Counted from the first letter of the stretch, positions 42,913 through 52,391 are shown. The stretch: DNA of 64,000 nucleotides from Streptomyces sp. NBC_01197 (GCF_036010505.1 NZ_CP108569.1:2730001-2794000), one strand, 5' to 3'. Translations and numbers: made by a program. Notes: generated by a model from the sequence alone, not told the origin.

Positions 42913-43242
42913 TCAGCGGCCGATGCTGCTCACCGCGTCCGTCACGGTCCCGGTCGGCAGGCCGCCGAGGAGGCCCTTGTTGCCCTGTGCACCGCTGCCG
43001 CCCCGGAGCGCCCGCTTCGCACCGCCGACCGCGTGCTGCCCGGACTGCACGGAGTTCCCCTTGCCGGCCGGGATCTTCGACGTGACCTTGTCCAGCGGGA
43101 GCGTGCTGGTGACCGTACCGAGCGTGCCCGTCACATCCGGCGTGACCGGCACGATGGCCGCGGAGGCGGACCCGGCGGCGGCCGCGGCGAAAGCGGCACC
43201 GAGAACGGCGACACCGAGGGTCTTGGCAGCAGACTGCTTCAT
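42913..43242 (-). CDS. Small secreted protein
   Basis: 109 residues from the ATG at 43242. Signal peptide (AAKTLGVAVLGAAFAAAAAG, cleavage after SASA). The mature region is Gly/Val/Thr/Ser-rich with TLPLDKVTSKIPAGKGN and a final GLLGGLPTGTVTDAVSSIGR; no Cys. Not recognised. Similar in size and style to the protein at 34481. Confidence 0.72.
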   Translation of the reverse strand: MKQSAAKTLGVAVLGAAFAAAAAGSASAAIVPVTPDVTGTLGTVTSTLPLDKVTSKIPAGKGNSVQSGQHAVGGAKRALRGGSGAQGNKGLLGGLPTGTVTDAVSSIGR

Positions 43243-43375
43243 GAGGAGAACGTCCTTGTGATGCGAGGAGAGGGGGAATCGAGCGGCTACGCAAGGTAGC
43301 CAGCCCGGCCCGTCCCCCGCAAACTCGGCGAAGCGGCCGGAAAGGTCGTTCCCGGCCGCCCGTCCGACGGTAGGG

Positions 43376-44530
43376 TCAGCGCGCCCCAGCCGCGGAACCA
43401 CTGGTCACAGCGGTCTGACGGAACAGCCACTCGGCCTTGAGCTCCGCGTATCCGGGCTTGATGACGTCGTTGATCATGGCCAGGCGTTCATCGAAAGGAA
43501 TGAATGCGGATTTCATCGCATTGACTGTGAACCACTGCATGTCGTCGAGCGTGTAGCCGAAAGCGTCGACCAGGTGCTCGAATTCACGGGTCATCGTGGT
43601 GCCCGACATCAGCCGGTTGTCCGTGTTGACGGTCGTCCGGAAGTGCAGCCTCCGCAGCAGTCCGATGGGGTGCCGGCCGTAGGAGTCGGCGGCGCCGGTC
43701 TGCAGGTTCGACGTGGGGCACATCTCCAGCGGGATGCGCTTGTCCCGTACGTACGAGGCGAGCCGCCCCAGCTTCACTGTGCCGTCGTCGGCGACCTCGA
43801 TGTCGTCGATGATCCGCACCCCGTGCCCGAGCCGGTCCGCGCCGCACCACTGGAGCGCCTGCCAGATCGACGGCAGGCCGAATGCCTCACCCGCGTGGAT
43901 GGTGAAGTGGTTGTTCTCCCGCTTCAGGTACTCGAACGCGTCCAGGTGGCGGGTGGGAGGGAAGCCGGCCTCGGCGCCCGCGATGTCGAAGCCGACGACG
44001 CCCTGGTCCCGGTAGCGGTTGGCGAGTTCGGCGATCTCCAGGGCGCGGGCCGCGTGCCGCATCGCGGTGAGCAGGGCGCCGACCCGGATCCGGTCACCGT
44101 TCTCCCTGGCCAGCCGCTCGCCCTCGCGGAACCCCTCGTTAACGGCCTCCACGACCTCTTCGAGGGTGAGACCGCCCTCCAGGTGCTGCTCGGGGGCGTA
44201 CCGGACCTCGGCGTACACGACGCCGTCCTTGGCGAGGTCCTCGGCGCACTCGGCGGCGACCCGCACCAGCGCCTCGCGGGTCTGCATGACGGCGCAGGTG
44301 TGCGCGAAGGTCTCCAGATAGCGTTCCAGCGAACCGGAGTCGGCCGCTTCGCGGAACCAGACGCCGAGCTTGTCGGCGTCCGTCTCGGGGAGAGCCGTGT
44401 ACCCGGTCGCGTGGGCGATCTCGATGATCGTGCCGGGGCGCAGGCCCCCGTCGAGGTGATCGTGGAGGAGCACCTTCGGGGCTCGGCCGATCTGATCCGT
44501 GGTGGGCGATTGCATGGTCTGGCTCGTCAT
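43376..44530 (-). CDS. add: Adenosine deaminase
   Basis: 384 residues. Zinc His pair HDHLDGGL at 23-30, then [18 protein letters not shown] and [10 protein letters not shown], the motifs of actinomycete adenosine deaminases. Deaminates (deoxy)adenosine to (deoxy)inosine, which PNP then cleaves. The ATG lies 16 bp behind the regulon palindrome, with TAAAGT as probable -10, so the mRNA is likely leaderless. Confidence 0.95.
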   Translation of the reverse strand: MTSQTMQSPTTDQIGRAPKVLLHDHLDGGLRPGTIIEIAHATGYTALPETDADKLGVWFREAADSGSLERYLETFAHTCAVMQTREALVRVAAECAEDLAKDGVVYAEVRYAPEQHLEGGLTLEEVVEAVNEGFREGERLARENGDRIRVGALLTAMRHAARALEIAELANRYRDQGVVGFDIAGAEAGFPPTRHLDAFEYLKRENNHFTIHAGEAFGLPSIWQALQWCGADRLGHGVRIIDDIEVADDGTVKLGRLASYVRDKRIPLEMCPTSNLQTGAADSYGRHPIGLLRRLHFRTTVNTDNRLMSGTTMTREFEHLVDAFGYTLDDMQWFTVNAMKSAFIPFDERLAMINDVIKPGYAELKAEWLFRQTAVTSGSAAGAR

Positions 44531-44546
44531 CTGGGCACTTTAGCCC

Positions 44547-44558
44547 CTACGCGCGTAG
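44547..44558. promoter_or_regulatory. Nucleoside-regulon palindrome, add promoter copy
   Basis: Perfect CTACGCGCGTAG, starting 16 bp upstream of the add ATG and just upstream of a TAAAGT -10-like hexamer (44537-44542 on the complement). Same as the sites at 2138 and 30926. Confidence 0.82.
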
Positions 44559-44633
44559 AACGCGCCCGGTCGATATGTAACAGTGACCGTTCGGAAGGGT
44601 GGAGTACACCTCCGCTTCTGAGACTGTTCCGTT

Positions 44634-45395
44634 ATGGCACAGCAAGCACCAGCCCCGCCGGAAGCCAGGCTGGGACGGGCAGTTGGGGCAGGCGGGACCC
44701 AGTCCGCGGTCAGCGGCGTGGTCCTGCTGCTCCCCGACGGCGACCCGGTCTCCCGGCGCCGCTCCTCCCCCCTGCCGTACGCGTCCCTGCGCCCGTCGGC
44801 CCGCACTCTGGCCCGCGCGGGCCGGGGCGACGGGCTCGCGGCCCACGTCGTCCGCTACCGCTTCCGCGGCTGGAACGGTACGGACGCACACCTCGCCGAG
44901 GACGCGTCCTGGGCGGTGGACGAGGCGCTGCGGCGGTACGGCGACGTCCCGGTCTGCCTGGCGGGCCACGGCATGGGCGGCCGCGCCGCCCTGCACGCGG
45001 CGGGCCACCACGCGGTCACCTCGGTCCTGGCCGTCGCCCCGTGGCTGCCCGACGACGATGTGGCCGCCGAGCCCGAACCGGTGAAGCAGCTGGTGGGCCG
45101 CCAGGTCCTCATCGTGCACGGCACCACGGACGCCCGCTCCGACCCCGAACTCTCCTACCGGCTCGCGGAACGCGCCAAGAAGACCAACCGCGACACCTGC
45201 CGCTTCGAAGTCCACTCCGACGGGCACTCCTTGCGCCAGCACCGGTCCGAAGTGGTGGCGCTGGCCTCGGACTTCGTACGGGGGGCGCTGTTCTCGCACG
45301 CGTACGCGCGGCCGGTGGTGGACGCGTTCGCGGCACCGCCGCCGCTGGGGTTGCGGATGCCGCTGGCCGCGGGGTTCGGCCGGACGCTTCAGTAG
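44634..45395 (+). CDS. Alpha/beta hydrolase-like protein lacking the nucleophile Ser
   Basis: 253 residues. Alpha/beta-hydrolase layout with HGTTDAR (162-168, putative acid) and a late His198 (SDGHSL). The nucleophile elbow reads LAGHGMGG (109-116), with Gly113 where GHSMGG would have the catalytic Ser. It is therefore either inactive as a Ser hydrolase or uses another residue. Frame and codon use are normal. Divergent from add, sharing its intergenic region. Confidence 0.78.
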   Translation: MAQQAPAPPEARLGRAVGAGGTQSAVSGVVLLLPDGDPVSRRRSSPLPYASLRPSARTLARAGRGDGLAAHVVRYRFRGWNGTDAHLAEDASWAVDEALRRYGDVPVCLAGHGMGGRAALHAAGHHAVTSVLAVAPWLPDDDVAAEPEPVKQLVGRQVLIVHGTTDARSDPELSYRLAERAKKTNRDTCRFEVHSDGHSLRQHRSEVVALASDFVRGALFSHAYARPVVDAFAAPPPLGLRMPLAAGFGRTLQ

Positions 45396-45472
45396 CGCGG
45401 CGGACGTGGAGGCGGGGGCGGTGAAGGTAACGCCGGGGCAGCGGGAGCTGCCGGGGCGGCGCCGTGCCGCCG

Positions 45473-46462
45473 CTACTCCGGCAGCAGCCGTCCCCGCCGC
45501 GCCAGCAGGAACTGTTTGAACGCGGCCACCGGGGCCGTGTCCTGCTGTCCGTCCAGCCACGCCACCCCGATCTCCCGCACCGCCCGCGGCGCGGTCACCG
45601 CCAGCTCCACCACCCCCGGCCTGGCCACCGCGGGCGGTGGCAGCAGCGCCACCCCGAGCCCCGCGGCGACCAGCCCGCGCAGCGTCTCCGCCTCCTCGCC
45701 CTCGAAGGCGATCCGCGGGGTGAACCCGGCCTCGGCGCACAGGTCGTCGGTGATGCGGCGCAGCCCGTACCCCGGCTCCAGCGTCACGAAGGTCTCGTCG
45801 GCGGCCTCGGCGAGCCTGACCCGTCTGCGGCCGACGAGCCGGTGGTCGTCCGGCACCACGAGCCGCAGCCGCTGCTCGTCCAGGCGCCGGGCGACCAGAT
45901 CGGGCGCGTCGGGCACCGGTGAGGTCAGACAGAGGTCGAGCTCCCCGGCGCGCAGCCGTTTGATCATCGCCTCGCCGTAGTTCTGGACGAGCTGGAACCG
46001 CACCTTCGGGTGATCGGCCCGGAAGGCGCGGATCAGCCCGGGCACCGTCTCGGAGCCCAGGGTGTGCAGGAAGCCGAAGGTGATGCGCCCGGACGCGGGG
46101 TCGGCGTCCGCCCGTACGGAGTCCGCGGCCCGCTCGACCTCGGTGAGCGCCCGCTCCACGGTCGACAGGAAGGTCCGGCCCGCGGGCGTCAGCGAGACGG
46201 AGCGGCCCCTGCGGGCGAACAGCGCCACGCCCAGGTCCGCTTCGAGCCTGACCATCGCGCGCGACAGCGTGGACTGCGGCACCGACAACTCGTGCGCGGC
46301 CCGGGTGACATGCTCGTGGCGCGCGACCGCCTCGAAGTACGCCAGGCGGGGCGCGAGCAGGAGCCGGATGTCCTCTTCGTAGCTGATGTCTCTCGCGTAT
46401 CTGATGTCTTTCTCGTAACTTCCGAGTGACAGCCGCGGCTTTGAGCTGTGCTGATGCGCCAT
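45473..46462 (-). CDS. LysR-family regulator
   Basis: 329 residues from the ATG at 46462. LysR HTH about 40-95 (APRLAYFEAVARHEHVTRAA, LSVPQSTLSRAMVRLEADLG), then a substrate-binding domain. Between start and HTH is an odd leader with three 6-residue repeats, YEKDIR-YARDIS-YEEDIR. CATAAT is about 10 nt before the ATG without a Shine-Dalgarno, suggesting a leaderless mRNA. Divergent from the MFS gene at 46525, its likely target. Confidence 0.9.
   Translation of the reverse strand: MAHQHSSKPRLSLGSYEKDIRYARDISYEEDIRLLLAPRLAYFEAVARHEHVTRAAHELSVPQSTLSRAMVRLEADLGVALFARRGRSVSLTPAGRTFLSTVERALTEVERAADSVRADADPASGRITFGFLHTLGSETVPGLIRAFRADHPKVRFQLVQNYGEAMIKRLRAGELDLCLTSPVPDAPDLVARRLDEQRLRLVVPDDHRLVGRRRVRLAEAADETFVTLEPGYGLRRITDDLCAEAGFTPRIAFEGEEAETLRGLVAAGLGVALLPPPAVARPGVVELAVTAPRAVREIGVAWLDGQQDTAPVAAFKQFLLARRGRLLPE
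46364..46417 (-). repeat. 18-bp tandem repeat inside the lysR-type gene
   Basis: Three in-frame diverged copies of an 18-bp unit encode YEKDIR, YARDIS and YEEDIR in the leader of the LysR protein, directly before the HTH. Copy number could vary between strains without breaking the frame. Confidence 0.75.
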
Positions 46463-46479
46463 GGGAACGATTATGGCGA

Positions 46480-46494
46480 GTCCATGCATTGGAC
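46480..46494. promoter_or_regulatory. LysR-type box between regulator and MFS gene
   Basis: GTCCATGCATTGGAC: 5-bp inverted arms around TGCAT, containing T-N11-A (46481 to 46493), the general LysR binding pattern. It lies 17 bp from the regulator start and 30 bp from the MFS start. Confidence 0.6.
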
Positions 46495-46524
46495 GCATTA
46501 AAAACCCGGACCTACGTTCGGGGT

Positions 46525-47865
46525 ATGCCTCCTGCCAGTACCGGGGCACTCACCACCGTGAGTGCCTCCGCCGCGCCGTCCCAGCCCGAGCAGCTCACCC
46601 CCGGCCGCCCCGGCTACCGCCGCATGAGCTTCGCGCTCTTCTCCGCGGGCATGGCGACCTTCGCCCTCCTCTACTCGACCCAGGCCCTGCTGCCCGCGAT
46701 CAGCTCCGGCCTCGGCGCCACGGCCGCCCAGGCCAGCTGGACCGTCTCGGCGGCGACCGGCGGACTCGCCGTGTGCGTGGTGCCGCTGAGCGCGCTGTCC
46801 GAGCGGTTCGGGCGGCGGACGATGATGACGGCGTCCCTCTCGGTCGCCGTGGCCATCGGCCTGCTGGTGCCGTTCGTACCGAACGTGAGCTCGCTGATCG
46901 TGCTGCGCGCGGTGCAGGGCGCCGCCATCGCCGGGCTCCCGGCATCGGCGATGGCCTTCCTCGCCGAGGAGGTACGGCCCAAGGCGCTGGTCGCCGCGAT
47001 CGGGCTGTTCGTCGCCGGGAACTCCATCGGCGGCATGAGCGGACGCATCCTGGCCGGCTGGGCCGCCCAGGCCTGGGGCTGGCGCGTGGCGCTCGGCGCG
47101 ATCGGGCTGATGTCCGTCGTCTGCGCGGTCGTCTTCCGGCTGATGCTCCCCCGCGCCCGTAACTTCACCGCGGTCCCGCTCGACCCGCGCGCCCTGGGCC
47201 GTACCGTCGCCAGCCACCTCGGCGACCCGCTGCTGCGCAGGCTGTACGCGATCGGCGCGCTGTTCATGACGGTCTTCGGCGCCGTCTACACGGTGATCGG
47301 CTACCGGCTGGCGGGCGCCCCGTTCAGCCTGCCGCAGGGGCTCGTCGGCTCGGTCTTCCTGGTCTACCTCGTCGGTACGGTCTCGTCCGCGACGGCCGGC
47401 CGGCTCGTCGCCCGGCTGGGCCGCCGGGGCGCGCTCTACCTCGCGGTGTCGACGACTGCGGCGGGACTGCTGCTCACGCTGTCCGACTCGATCGCCACCG
47501 TGCTTCTGGGCCTCGTCCTGATCACCGCCGGGTTCTTCGCCGGGCACGCCGTCGCGTCCTCGTCGGTGAGCCGTACGGCGAGGAGGGGGCGCGCCCAGGC
47601 GTCGGCGCTGTACCAGGCGTCGTACTACCTGGGCAGCAGCGCGGGCGGCGTGCTCGGAGCTGCCGCCTTCCACGCCGGGGGCTGGGCGGGCACGGTGGCG
47701 CTGGGGCTGCTGGCGGTGGCCGGCGTCCTGGCGATCACGCTGTACGGGTCGCACAGCGCGCGGGCGGTCGCGCAGCGGACGTCGCGGGTGGGCTCACCGG
47801 CCGCGGGTACACCGGTTGCGGGCTCACCGGTCGCGGAGTCCCCGAAAAGGTGGCCCGTGCGCTGA
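46525..47865 (+). CDS. MFS transporter
   Basis: 446 residues from the ATG at 46525, with about 12 TMs. MFS motif A is LSERFGRRTM between TM2 and TM3; VLRAVQGAAIAGLPASAMAF fits TM4. Resembles YnfM/arabinose-efflux-like exporters. The C-terminus is a low-complexity tail of AGSPVA repeats. Probably an efflux pump controlled by the divergent LysR protein; substrate unknown. Confidence 0.88.
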   Translation: MPPASTGALTTVSASAAPSQPEQLTPGRPGYRRMSFALFSAGMATFALLYSTQALLPAISSGLGATAAQASWTVSAATGGLAVCVVPLSALSERFGRRTMMTASLSVAVAIGLLVPFVPNVSSLIVLRAVQGAAIAGLPASAMAFLAEEVRPKALVAAIGLFVAGNSIGGMSGRILAGWAAQAWGWRVALGAIGLMSVVCAVVFRLMLPRARNFTAVPLDPRALGRTVASHLGDPLLRRLYAIGALFMTVFGAVYTVIGYRLAGAPFSLPQGLVGSVFLVYLVGTVSSATAGRLVARLGRRGALYLAVSTTAAGLLLTLSDSIATVLLGLVLITAGFFAGHAVASSSVSRTARRGRAQASALYQASYYLGSSAGGVLGAAAFHAGGWAGTVALGLLAVAGVLAITLYGSHSARAVAQRTSRVGSPAAGTPVAGSPVAESPKRWPVR

Positions 47866-47953
47866 TCCGTATGCCGTTGTCAGTGGCCCCCTGTAGTTTC
47901 GGAATCGCTGGTGCGATCGGGACCGAGCTCGGGAATCAAGCAGGGGGACCCTT

Positions 47954-48931
47954 ATGAGCGACCTCGCGACAACGGACATCGACGCGCGCCTTGAGGGGCA
48001 CAGGACGGAGCTCGCCGGTTACTGCTACCGGATGCTCGGTTCGGCCTTCGAGGCGGAGGACGCCGTCCAGGACACGATGGTCCGCGCCTGGCGGAGCTTC
48101 GACCGGTTCGAGGGCCGTTCCTCGCTGCGCTCGTGGCTCTACCGGATCGCGACCAACGTCTGTCTTGACATGCTGAACGCGGGCAACAAACGGGCCCGCC
48201 CGATGGATCTCAACGAGGCCACCCCGGTGGCCCAAGCCGCGCTCAACGCACAGCCCGAGGCGGCCTGGCTTGAGCCGGTCCCGGACGGCCGGGTGCTGCC
48301 GTCCCTGGTGGACCCGGCGGAGAAGGCGGTCGAGCGGGAGACGATCCGGCTCGCCTTCGTCGCCGCTCTCCAGCATCTGCCGCCCAAGCAGCGGGCCGTA
48401 CTCATCCTCCGCGAAGTGCTCGCCTGGAAGGCGAGCGAGGTCGCCGAGCTGCTGGAGACCACGGTCGCGTCGGTCAACAGCGCGCTGCAGAGGGCCCGTT
48501 CGACCCTCGCCGAGTGCGCACCGGCCGCGACCGACGCGGCAGACCCCCTGGACGAGGAGCAGCAGAAGCTGCTCGCCCGCTATGTCGCGGCGTTCGAGGG
48601 GTACGACATGGAGGCGCTGACCGCGCTGCTCCATGAGGACGCCACGCTCTCCATGCCGCCGTACGACCTGTGGCTGCGCGGCCACGACAACATCGTCGGC
48701 TGGATGCTGGGCGTCGGCGCGGTCTGCCGCGGCTCGCGGCTCGTCCCGACGGTGGCCAACGGCACTCCGGCCTTCGCCCACTACCATCCGAGCCAGTCGG
48801 GCACCGGGTTCGACCCGTGGGCGCTGATGGTCATCGAGATCACGGACGGCCGGATCGCCGGGATCACCTCGTTCCTGGACACCGAGCGCTGGTTCCCGCT
48901 CTTCGACCTGCCCAAGCACCTGGAGGAGTAG
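47954..48931 (+). CDS. ECF sigma factor with C-terminal SnoaL-like domain
   Basis: 325 residues. Sigma region 2: LAGYCYRMLGSAFEAEDAVQ, RAWRSFDRFEG; region 4: LPPKQRAVLILREVLAWKAS. A C-terminal extension of about 120 residues (LLARYVAAFEGYDMEALTAL onward) has a SnoaL/NTF2-like fold pattern, as in the SigJ/SigG-like ECF groups in which this domain regulates the sigma factor instead of an anti-sigma protein. GGGGGA about 6 nt upstream of the ATG. Confidence 0.9.
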   Translation: MSDLATTDIDARLEGHRTELAGYCYRMLGSAFEAEDAVQDTMVRAWRSFDRFEGRSSLRSWLYRIATNVCLDMLNAGNKRARPMDLNEATPVAQAALNAQPEAAWLEPVPDGRVLPSLVDPAEKAVERETIRLAFVAALQHLPPKQRAVLILREVLAWKASEVAELLETTVASVNSALQRARSTLAECAPAATDAADPLDEEQQKLLARYVAAFEGYDMEALTALLHEDATLSMPPYDLWLRGHDNIVGWMLGVGAVCRGSRLVPTVANGTPAFAHYHPSQSGTGFDPWALMVIEITDGRIAGITSFLDTERWFPLFDLPKHLEE

Positions 48932-48942
48932 CCGCCCGGCCT

Positions 48943-49272
48943 CTACGGCGGTTCCGCGAGACCGGTCAGGGCCAGCAGCTCGGTCAGCTCGGGCGGTGCG
49001 TTCCGGAGCCTTATCCGGCGGCCGTGCCGCAGAGCGGTGAGCCGGAGTCCGGCCACCGCCTCCACGGCGGCCAGGCCGGGCCGGACGAGGCCGCCCACGT
49101 CGCAGTCGACCGCGGACGGCGCGCGCCCAGCAGCCCCGGCGCCGTGCAGCAGCAGCCGCAGCTCCTCGCACAGTCGCGGGACATCGGCCCGGCTGACCTG
49201 GCCGGTGACGACAAGGACGAGCGGCTCGGTGACATCCACAGCAGGAAGACCGGCGCGGCGCCCGGAACTCAT
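48943..49272 (-). CDS. STAS-domain protein
   Basis: 109 residues. PLVLVVTGQVSRADVPRLCE and SAVDCDVGGLVRPGLAAVEA correspond to the STAS beta-strand and phospho-loop regions, but no clear Ser is at the usual DxS site (the stretch reads CDVGGL). Anti-sigma-antagonist-like. It ends 11 bp after the converging ECF gene, and deoA ends 31 bp upstream of it on the same strand. Confidence 0.68.
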   Translation of the reverse strand: MSSGRRAGLPAVDVTEPLVLVVTGQVSRADVPRLCEELRLLLHGAGAAGRAPSAVDCDVGGLVRPGLAAVEAVAGLRLTALRHGRRIRLRNAPPELTELLALTGLAEPP

Positions 49273-49303
49273 CGCCGCCGCCGGTCCCCACCGGTCCGGG
49301 CGG

Positions 49304-50581
49304 TCAGGCGATGCGGTCCAGCACGATCGGGTTCGGGGTGAACGCCGTGCCCGCCGGGGCGATGTCGTACGCGGAGGGCAGCGACTCCAGCGCGTACGCG
49401 AACTTCTCCGGGGTGTCCGTGTGCAGGGTCAGCAGCGGCTGGCCCTCGGTCACCGTGTCGCCGGGCTTGGCGTGCAGTTCGACGCCGGCGCCCGCCTGCA
49501 CCGGGTCCTCCTTGCGGGCGCGGCCCGCACCGAGACGCCAGGCGGCGATCCCGATGTCGTACGCGTCGAGCCGGGTCAGCACCCCGCTCGACGGGGCGGT
49601 GACGACGTGCTGCTCGCGGGCGACCGGCAGCGCCGCGTCCGGGTCACCACCCTGCGCCGCGATCATCCGGCGCCAGTGGTCCATCGCGGAGCCGTCGGCG
49701 AGCGCCTTCGCCGGGTCGGCGTCCTTCAGGCCGGCCGCGTCCAGCATCTCGCGGGCCAGCGCGAGGGTCAGCTCCACGACGTCCGCGGGGCCGCCGCCCG
49801 CCAGGACCTCGACGGACTCGCGCACTTCGAGGGCGTTGCCCGCGGTCAGGCCGAGCGGGGTCGCCATGTCGGTGAGCAGCGCGACCGTACGGACACCGTG
49901 GTCGGTGCCGAGACCGACCATCGTCGACGCGAGTTCGCGGGCGTCGTCCAGGTTCTTCATGAAGGCACCCGAGCCGACCTTGACGTCCAGGACGAGCGAC
50001 CCGGTGCCCTCGGCGATCTTCTTGGACATGATCGAGGAGGCGATCAGCGGGATCGCCTCGACGGTGCCGGTGACGTCGCGCAGCGCGTACAGCTTCTTGT
50101 CCGCGGGGGCCAGACCGTCGCCCGCAGCGCAGATGACGGCGCCGACCGAGTCCAGCACGTCCATCATTTCGGCGTTGGAGAGCAGCGCGCGCCAGCCGGG
50201 GACGGACTCCAGCTTGTCGAGCGTGCCACCGGTGTGGCCGAGTCCACGGCCGGACAGCTGCGGCACGACGGCCCCGCACGCGGCGACCAGCGGAGCGAGC
50301 GGCAGCGTGATCTTGTCGCCGACACCACCGGTGGAGTGCTTGTCGGCGGTCGGCCGGGACAGCGCCGAGAAGTCCATCCGCTCACCGGAGTTGATCATCG
50401 CGGCGGTCCAGCGGGCGATCTCGGTACGGTTCATGCCGTTGAGCAGGATCGCCATCGCCAGCGCCGACATCTGCTCGTCGGCGACCGCGCCGCGGGTGTA
50501 GGCGTCGATCACCCAGTCGATCTGCTCGGGGCTCAGCTCGCCCCGGTCCCGCTTGGTGCGGATGACAGAGATGACGTCCAT
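49304..50581 (-). CDS. deoA: Thymidine phosphorylase
   Basis: 425 residues from the ATG at 50581 (GGAAGGA about 11 nt upstream); a longer in-frame extension would enter cdd and is rejected. KHSTGGVGDK at 81-90 binds phosphate, and the glycine-rich class II motif SGRGLGHTGGTLDKLES follows, as in pyrimidine-nucleoside phosphorylases. Converts thymidine/deoxyuridine to base plus deoxyribose-1-phosphate. It has its own operator-like palindrome at 50638 although cdd is just upstream. Confidence 0.95.
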   Translation of the reverse strand: MDVISVIRTKRDRGELSPEQIDWVIDAYTRGAVADEQMSALAMAILLNGMNRTEIARWTAAMINSGERMDFSALSRPTADKHSTGGVGDKITLPLAPLVAACGAVVPQLSGRGLGHTGGTLDKLESVPGWRALLSNAEMMDVLDSVGAVICAAGDGLAPADKKLYALRDVTGTVEAIPLIASSIMSKKIAEGTGSLVLDVKVGSGAFMKNLDDARELASTMVGLGTDHGVRTVALLTDMATPLGLTAGNALEVRESVEVLAGGGPADVVELTLALAREMLDAAGLKDADPAKALADGSAMDHWRRMIAAQGGDPDAALPVAREQHVVTAPSSGVLTRLDAYDIGIAAWRLGAGRARKEDPVQAGAGVELHAKPGDTVTEGQPLLTLHTDTPEKFAYALESLPSAYDIAPAGTAFTPNPIVLDRIA

Positions 50582-50637
50582 GGAGTTGGCGTTCCTTCCG
50601 GCGAGGGGGTTCGTAACGTGATGCGTAACGCGCGACT

Positions 50638-50649
50638 CTACGCGCATAG
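50638..50649. promoter_or_regulatory. Nucleoside-regulon palindrome variant before deoA
   Basis: CTACGCGCATAG: one base off the 12-mer, within a 16-bp near-palindrome CTCTACGCGCATAGAG (50636-50651). It lies 57 bp upstream of the deoA ATG in the cdd-deoA gap, so deoA can be controlled separately from the transporter operon. Confidence 0.7.
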
Positions 50650-50715
50650 AGAGATCAGGGAGAAGGGGGCCGGGGCCTCCCACGACTACGGAAGGCCCCG
50701 GCCCCTCAGCGTCCG

Positions 50716-51105
50716 TCAGTTCAGATGCTGCGGGCCGAAGGCCTGCGGCAGCATCTCGGAGAGCGGCAGCACCCCGTCGGGGGTTTCGAGCAGCAGCTCG
50801 GGCCCGCCGAACTCGTACAGCAGCTGACGGCAGCGCCCGCACGGCACGAGCACCGCGCCCGCGCCGTCGACGCAGGTGAAGTGGGTCAGCCGGCCGCCAC
50901 CGGTCGCCTGGAGCTGGGAGACCAGGCCGCACTCGGCGCACAGCCCGATGCCGTACGAGGCGTTCTCGACGTTGCAGCCGACGACCGTACGCCCGTCGTC
51001 CACCAGGGCCGCGACTCCGACGGGATACTTCGAGTACGGGGCGTACGCATGGGACATCGCGCCGCGCGCGGCCTCCCGCAGCACGTCCCAGTCGACCTCT
51101 GTCAC
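50716..51105 (-). CDS. cdd: Cytidine deaminase
   Basis: 129 residues from the GTG at 51105, which overlaps the permease stop as GTGA. Substrate Asn/Glu in NVENAS at 45-50, catalytic zinc motif CAEC at 56-59 (Cys56, Glu58) and PCGRC (Cys89, Cys92). Homotetrameric type by length. Deaminates (deoxy)cytidine to (deoxy)uridine for DeoA. Confidence 0.95.
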   Translation of the reverse strand: MTEVDWDVLREAARGAMSHAYAPYSKYPVGVAALVDDGRTVVGCNVENASYGIGLCAECGLVSQLQATGGGRLTHFTCVDGAGAVLVPCGRCRQLLYEFGGPELLLETPDGVLPLSEMLPQAFGPQHLN

Positions 51106-52391
51106 TTGCCCTGGCCCTTCCGGTAGCGCATACCGTCCGCCTTGGGCATCCGCAGCCGCTGCGCGGAGAGCGAGAGCACCAGCAGGGTCACCACATACGG
51201 GGTGGCGCCCACGAAGTCGGACGGGACATCGTCGGTCAACAGGTACCAGACCAGAATGAGTACGGCCATGACCGCGCTGATCGCGCCCTGGAGCACGGAC
51301 TTGCGGTAGAGCTTCCACCCGGCGAGCAGCACCAGCAGCACCACGATGAGCAGCAGCAGCGCGTGGACGGTCTCGCCGCCGTTGCGCAGCTGGAGCGCGT
51401 CGGAGAAGCCGAACAAGCCCGCGCCCATGGCGAGTCCGCCGGGGCGCCAGTTGCCGAAGATCATCGCGGCGAGACCGATGTAGCCGCGGCCGCCGGTCTG
51501 GTTCTCCAGGTAGATGTGCGTGGGGACCATCGCCAGGAACGCACCGCCGAGTCCGGCCAGACCGCCGGAGATGGCGACGGCTGCGTACTTGTACCGGTAG
51601 ACGTTGACACCCAGCGACTCGGCCGCGATCGGATTCTCGCCACTGGAGCGCAGCCGCAGGCCGAACGCGGTCTTCCACATCACCCACCAGGTGCCGACGA
51701 AGAGCAGCACGGCGATGATCGTCAGCACCGACACATCAGTGACCAGGCCGCCGAGGACGCCGGCCAGGTCGGAGACGAAGAACCAGTGGTGCTTCTCGAC
51801 GGAGGAAAGGCCGTCCGAGAGCCCGGGGATGGTGACGCTGGGCATCGAGTCGACGGGCGGGGACTGCTTCGGGTTGCCGCCCGCGGCCATCGCGGCGCCG
51901 TGGTTGAAGAAGATCTTGGCGAGGTACTGGGTGATGCCCAGCGCGAGCAGGTTGACGGCCACACCGGAGACGATGTGGTCGACGCCGAAGGTGATGGTGG
52001 CGATCCCGTGGATCAGCCCGCCGAGCATCCCGAAGGTGATGCCCGCGAGCAGCCCGAACCAGGGGCTGGACTGCCAGCCGATCCAGCCGGCCCCGAAGGT
52101 GCCGAGGATCATCATGCCTTCGAGGCCGATGTTGACCACACCGGCCCGCTCGGACCAGAGGCCGGCGAGACCGGCGAGGCCGATCGGTACGGCGAGCCCG
52201 AGCGAGGCGCTGATCTGCCCCTCGGAGGTCAACTGGTCCGCGCCGGTGACGATCCGGACCAGCGAGAGCAGGGCCAGGGCGCCGGCGACGATCAGCAGGA
52301 TCTTCGGGAGCGAGAGCCGGGAACGGCCGGACTTGGCGTTCGCCGCCTTGGGAGCCGCTGGCGGCGGAGTCTCGGTCATGGTCGCGGTCAT
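51102..52391 (-). CDS. Nucleoside ABC transporter permease (second)
   Basis: 429 residues from the ATG at 52391, overlapping the first permease stop (ATGA). Highly hydrophobic with about 10 TMs and the BPD_transp_2 pattern ERAGVVNIGLEGMMILGTFG near 80-100. An N-terminal Pro/Ala-rich tail. Pairs with the 53518-52388 permease as in YufQ/YufP-type nucleoside importers. Confidence 0.92.
   Translation of the reverse strand: MTATMTETPPPAAPKAANAKSGRSRLSLPKILLIVAGALALLSLVRIVTGADQLTSEGQISASLGLAVPIGLAGLAGLWSERAGVVNIGLEGMMILGTFGAGWIGWQSSPWFGLLAGITFGMLGGLIHGIATITFGVDHIVSGVAVNLLALGITQYLAKIFFNHGAAMAAGGNPKQSPPVDSMPSVTIPGLSDGLSSVEKHHWFFVSDLAGVLGGLVTDVSVLTIIAVLLFVGTWWVMWKTAFGLRLRSSGENPIAAESLGVNVYRYKYAAVAISGGLAGLGGAFLAMVPTHIYLENQTGGRGYIGLAAMIFGNWRPGGLAMGAGLFGFSDALQLRNGGETVHALLLLIVVLLVLLAGWKLYRKSVLQGAISAVMAVLILVWYLLTDDVPSDFVGATPYVVTLLVLSLSAQRLRMPKADGMRYRKGQGK

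Noticed and set aside
50582..50941. Longer deoA start
   Set aside because: It would overlap cdd and the operator; the DeoA family starts at MDVISVIRTK.
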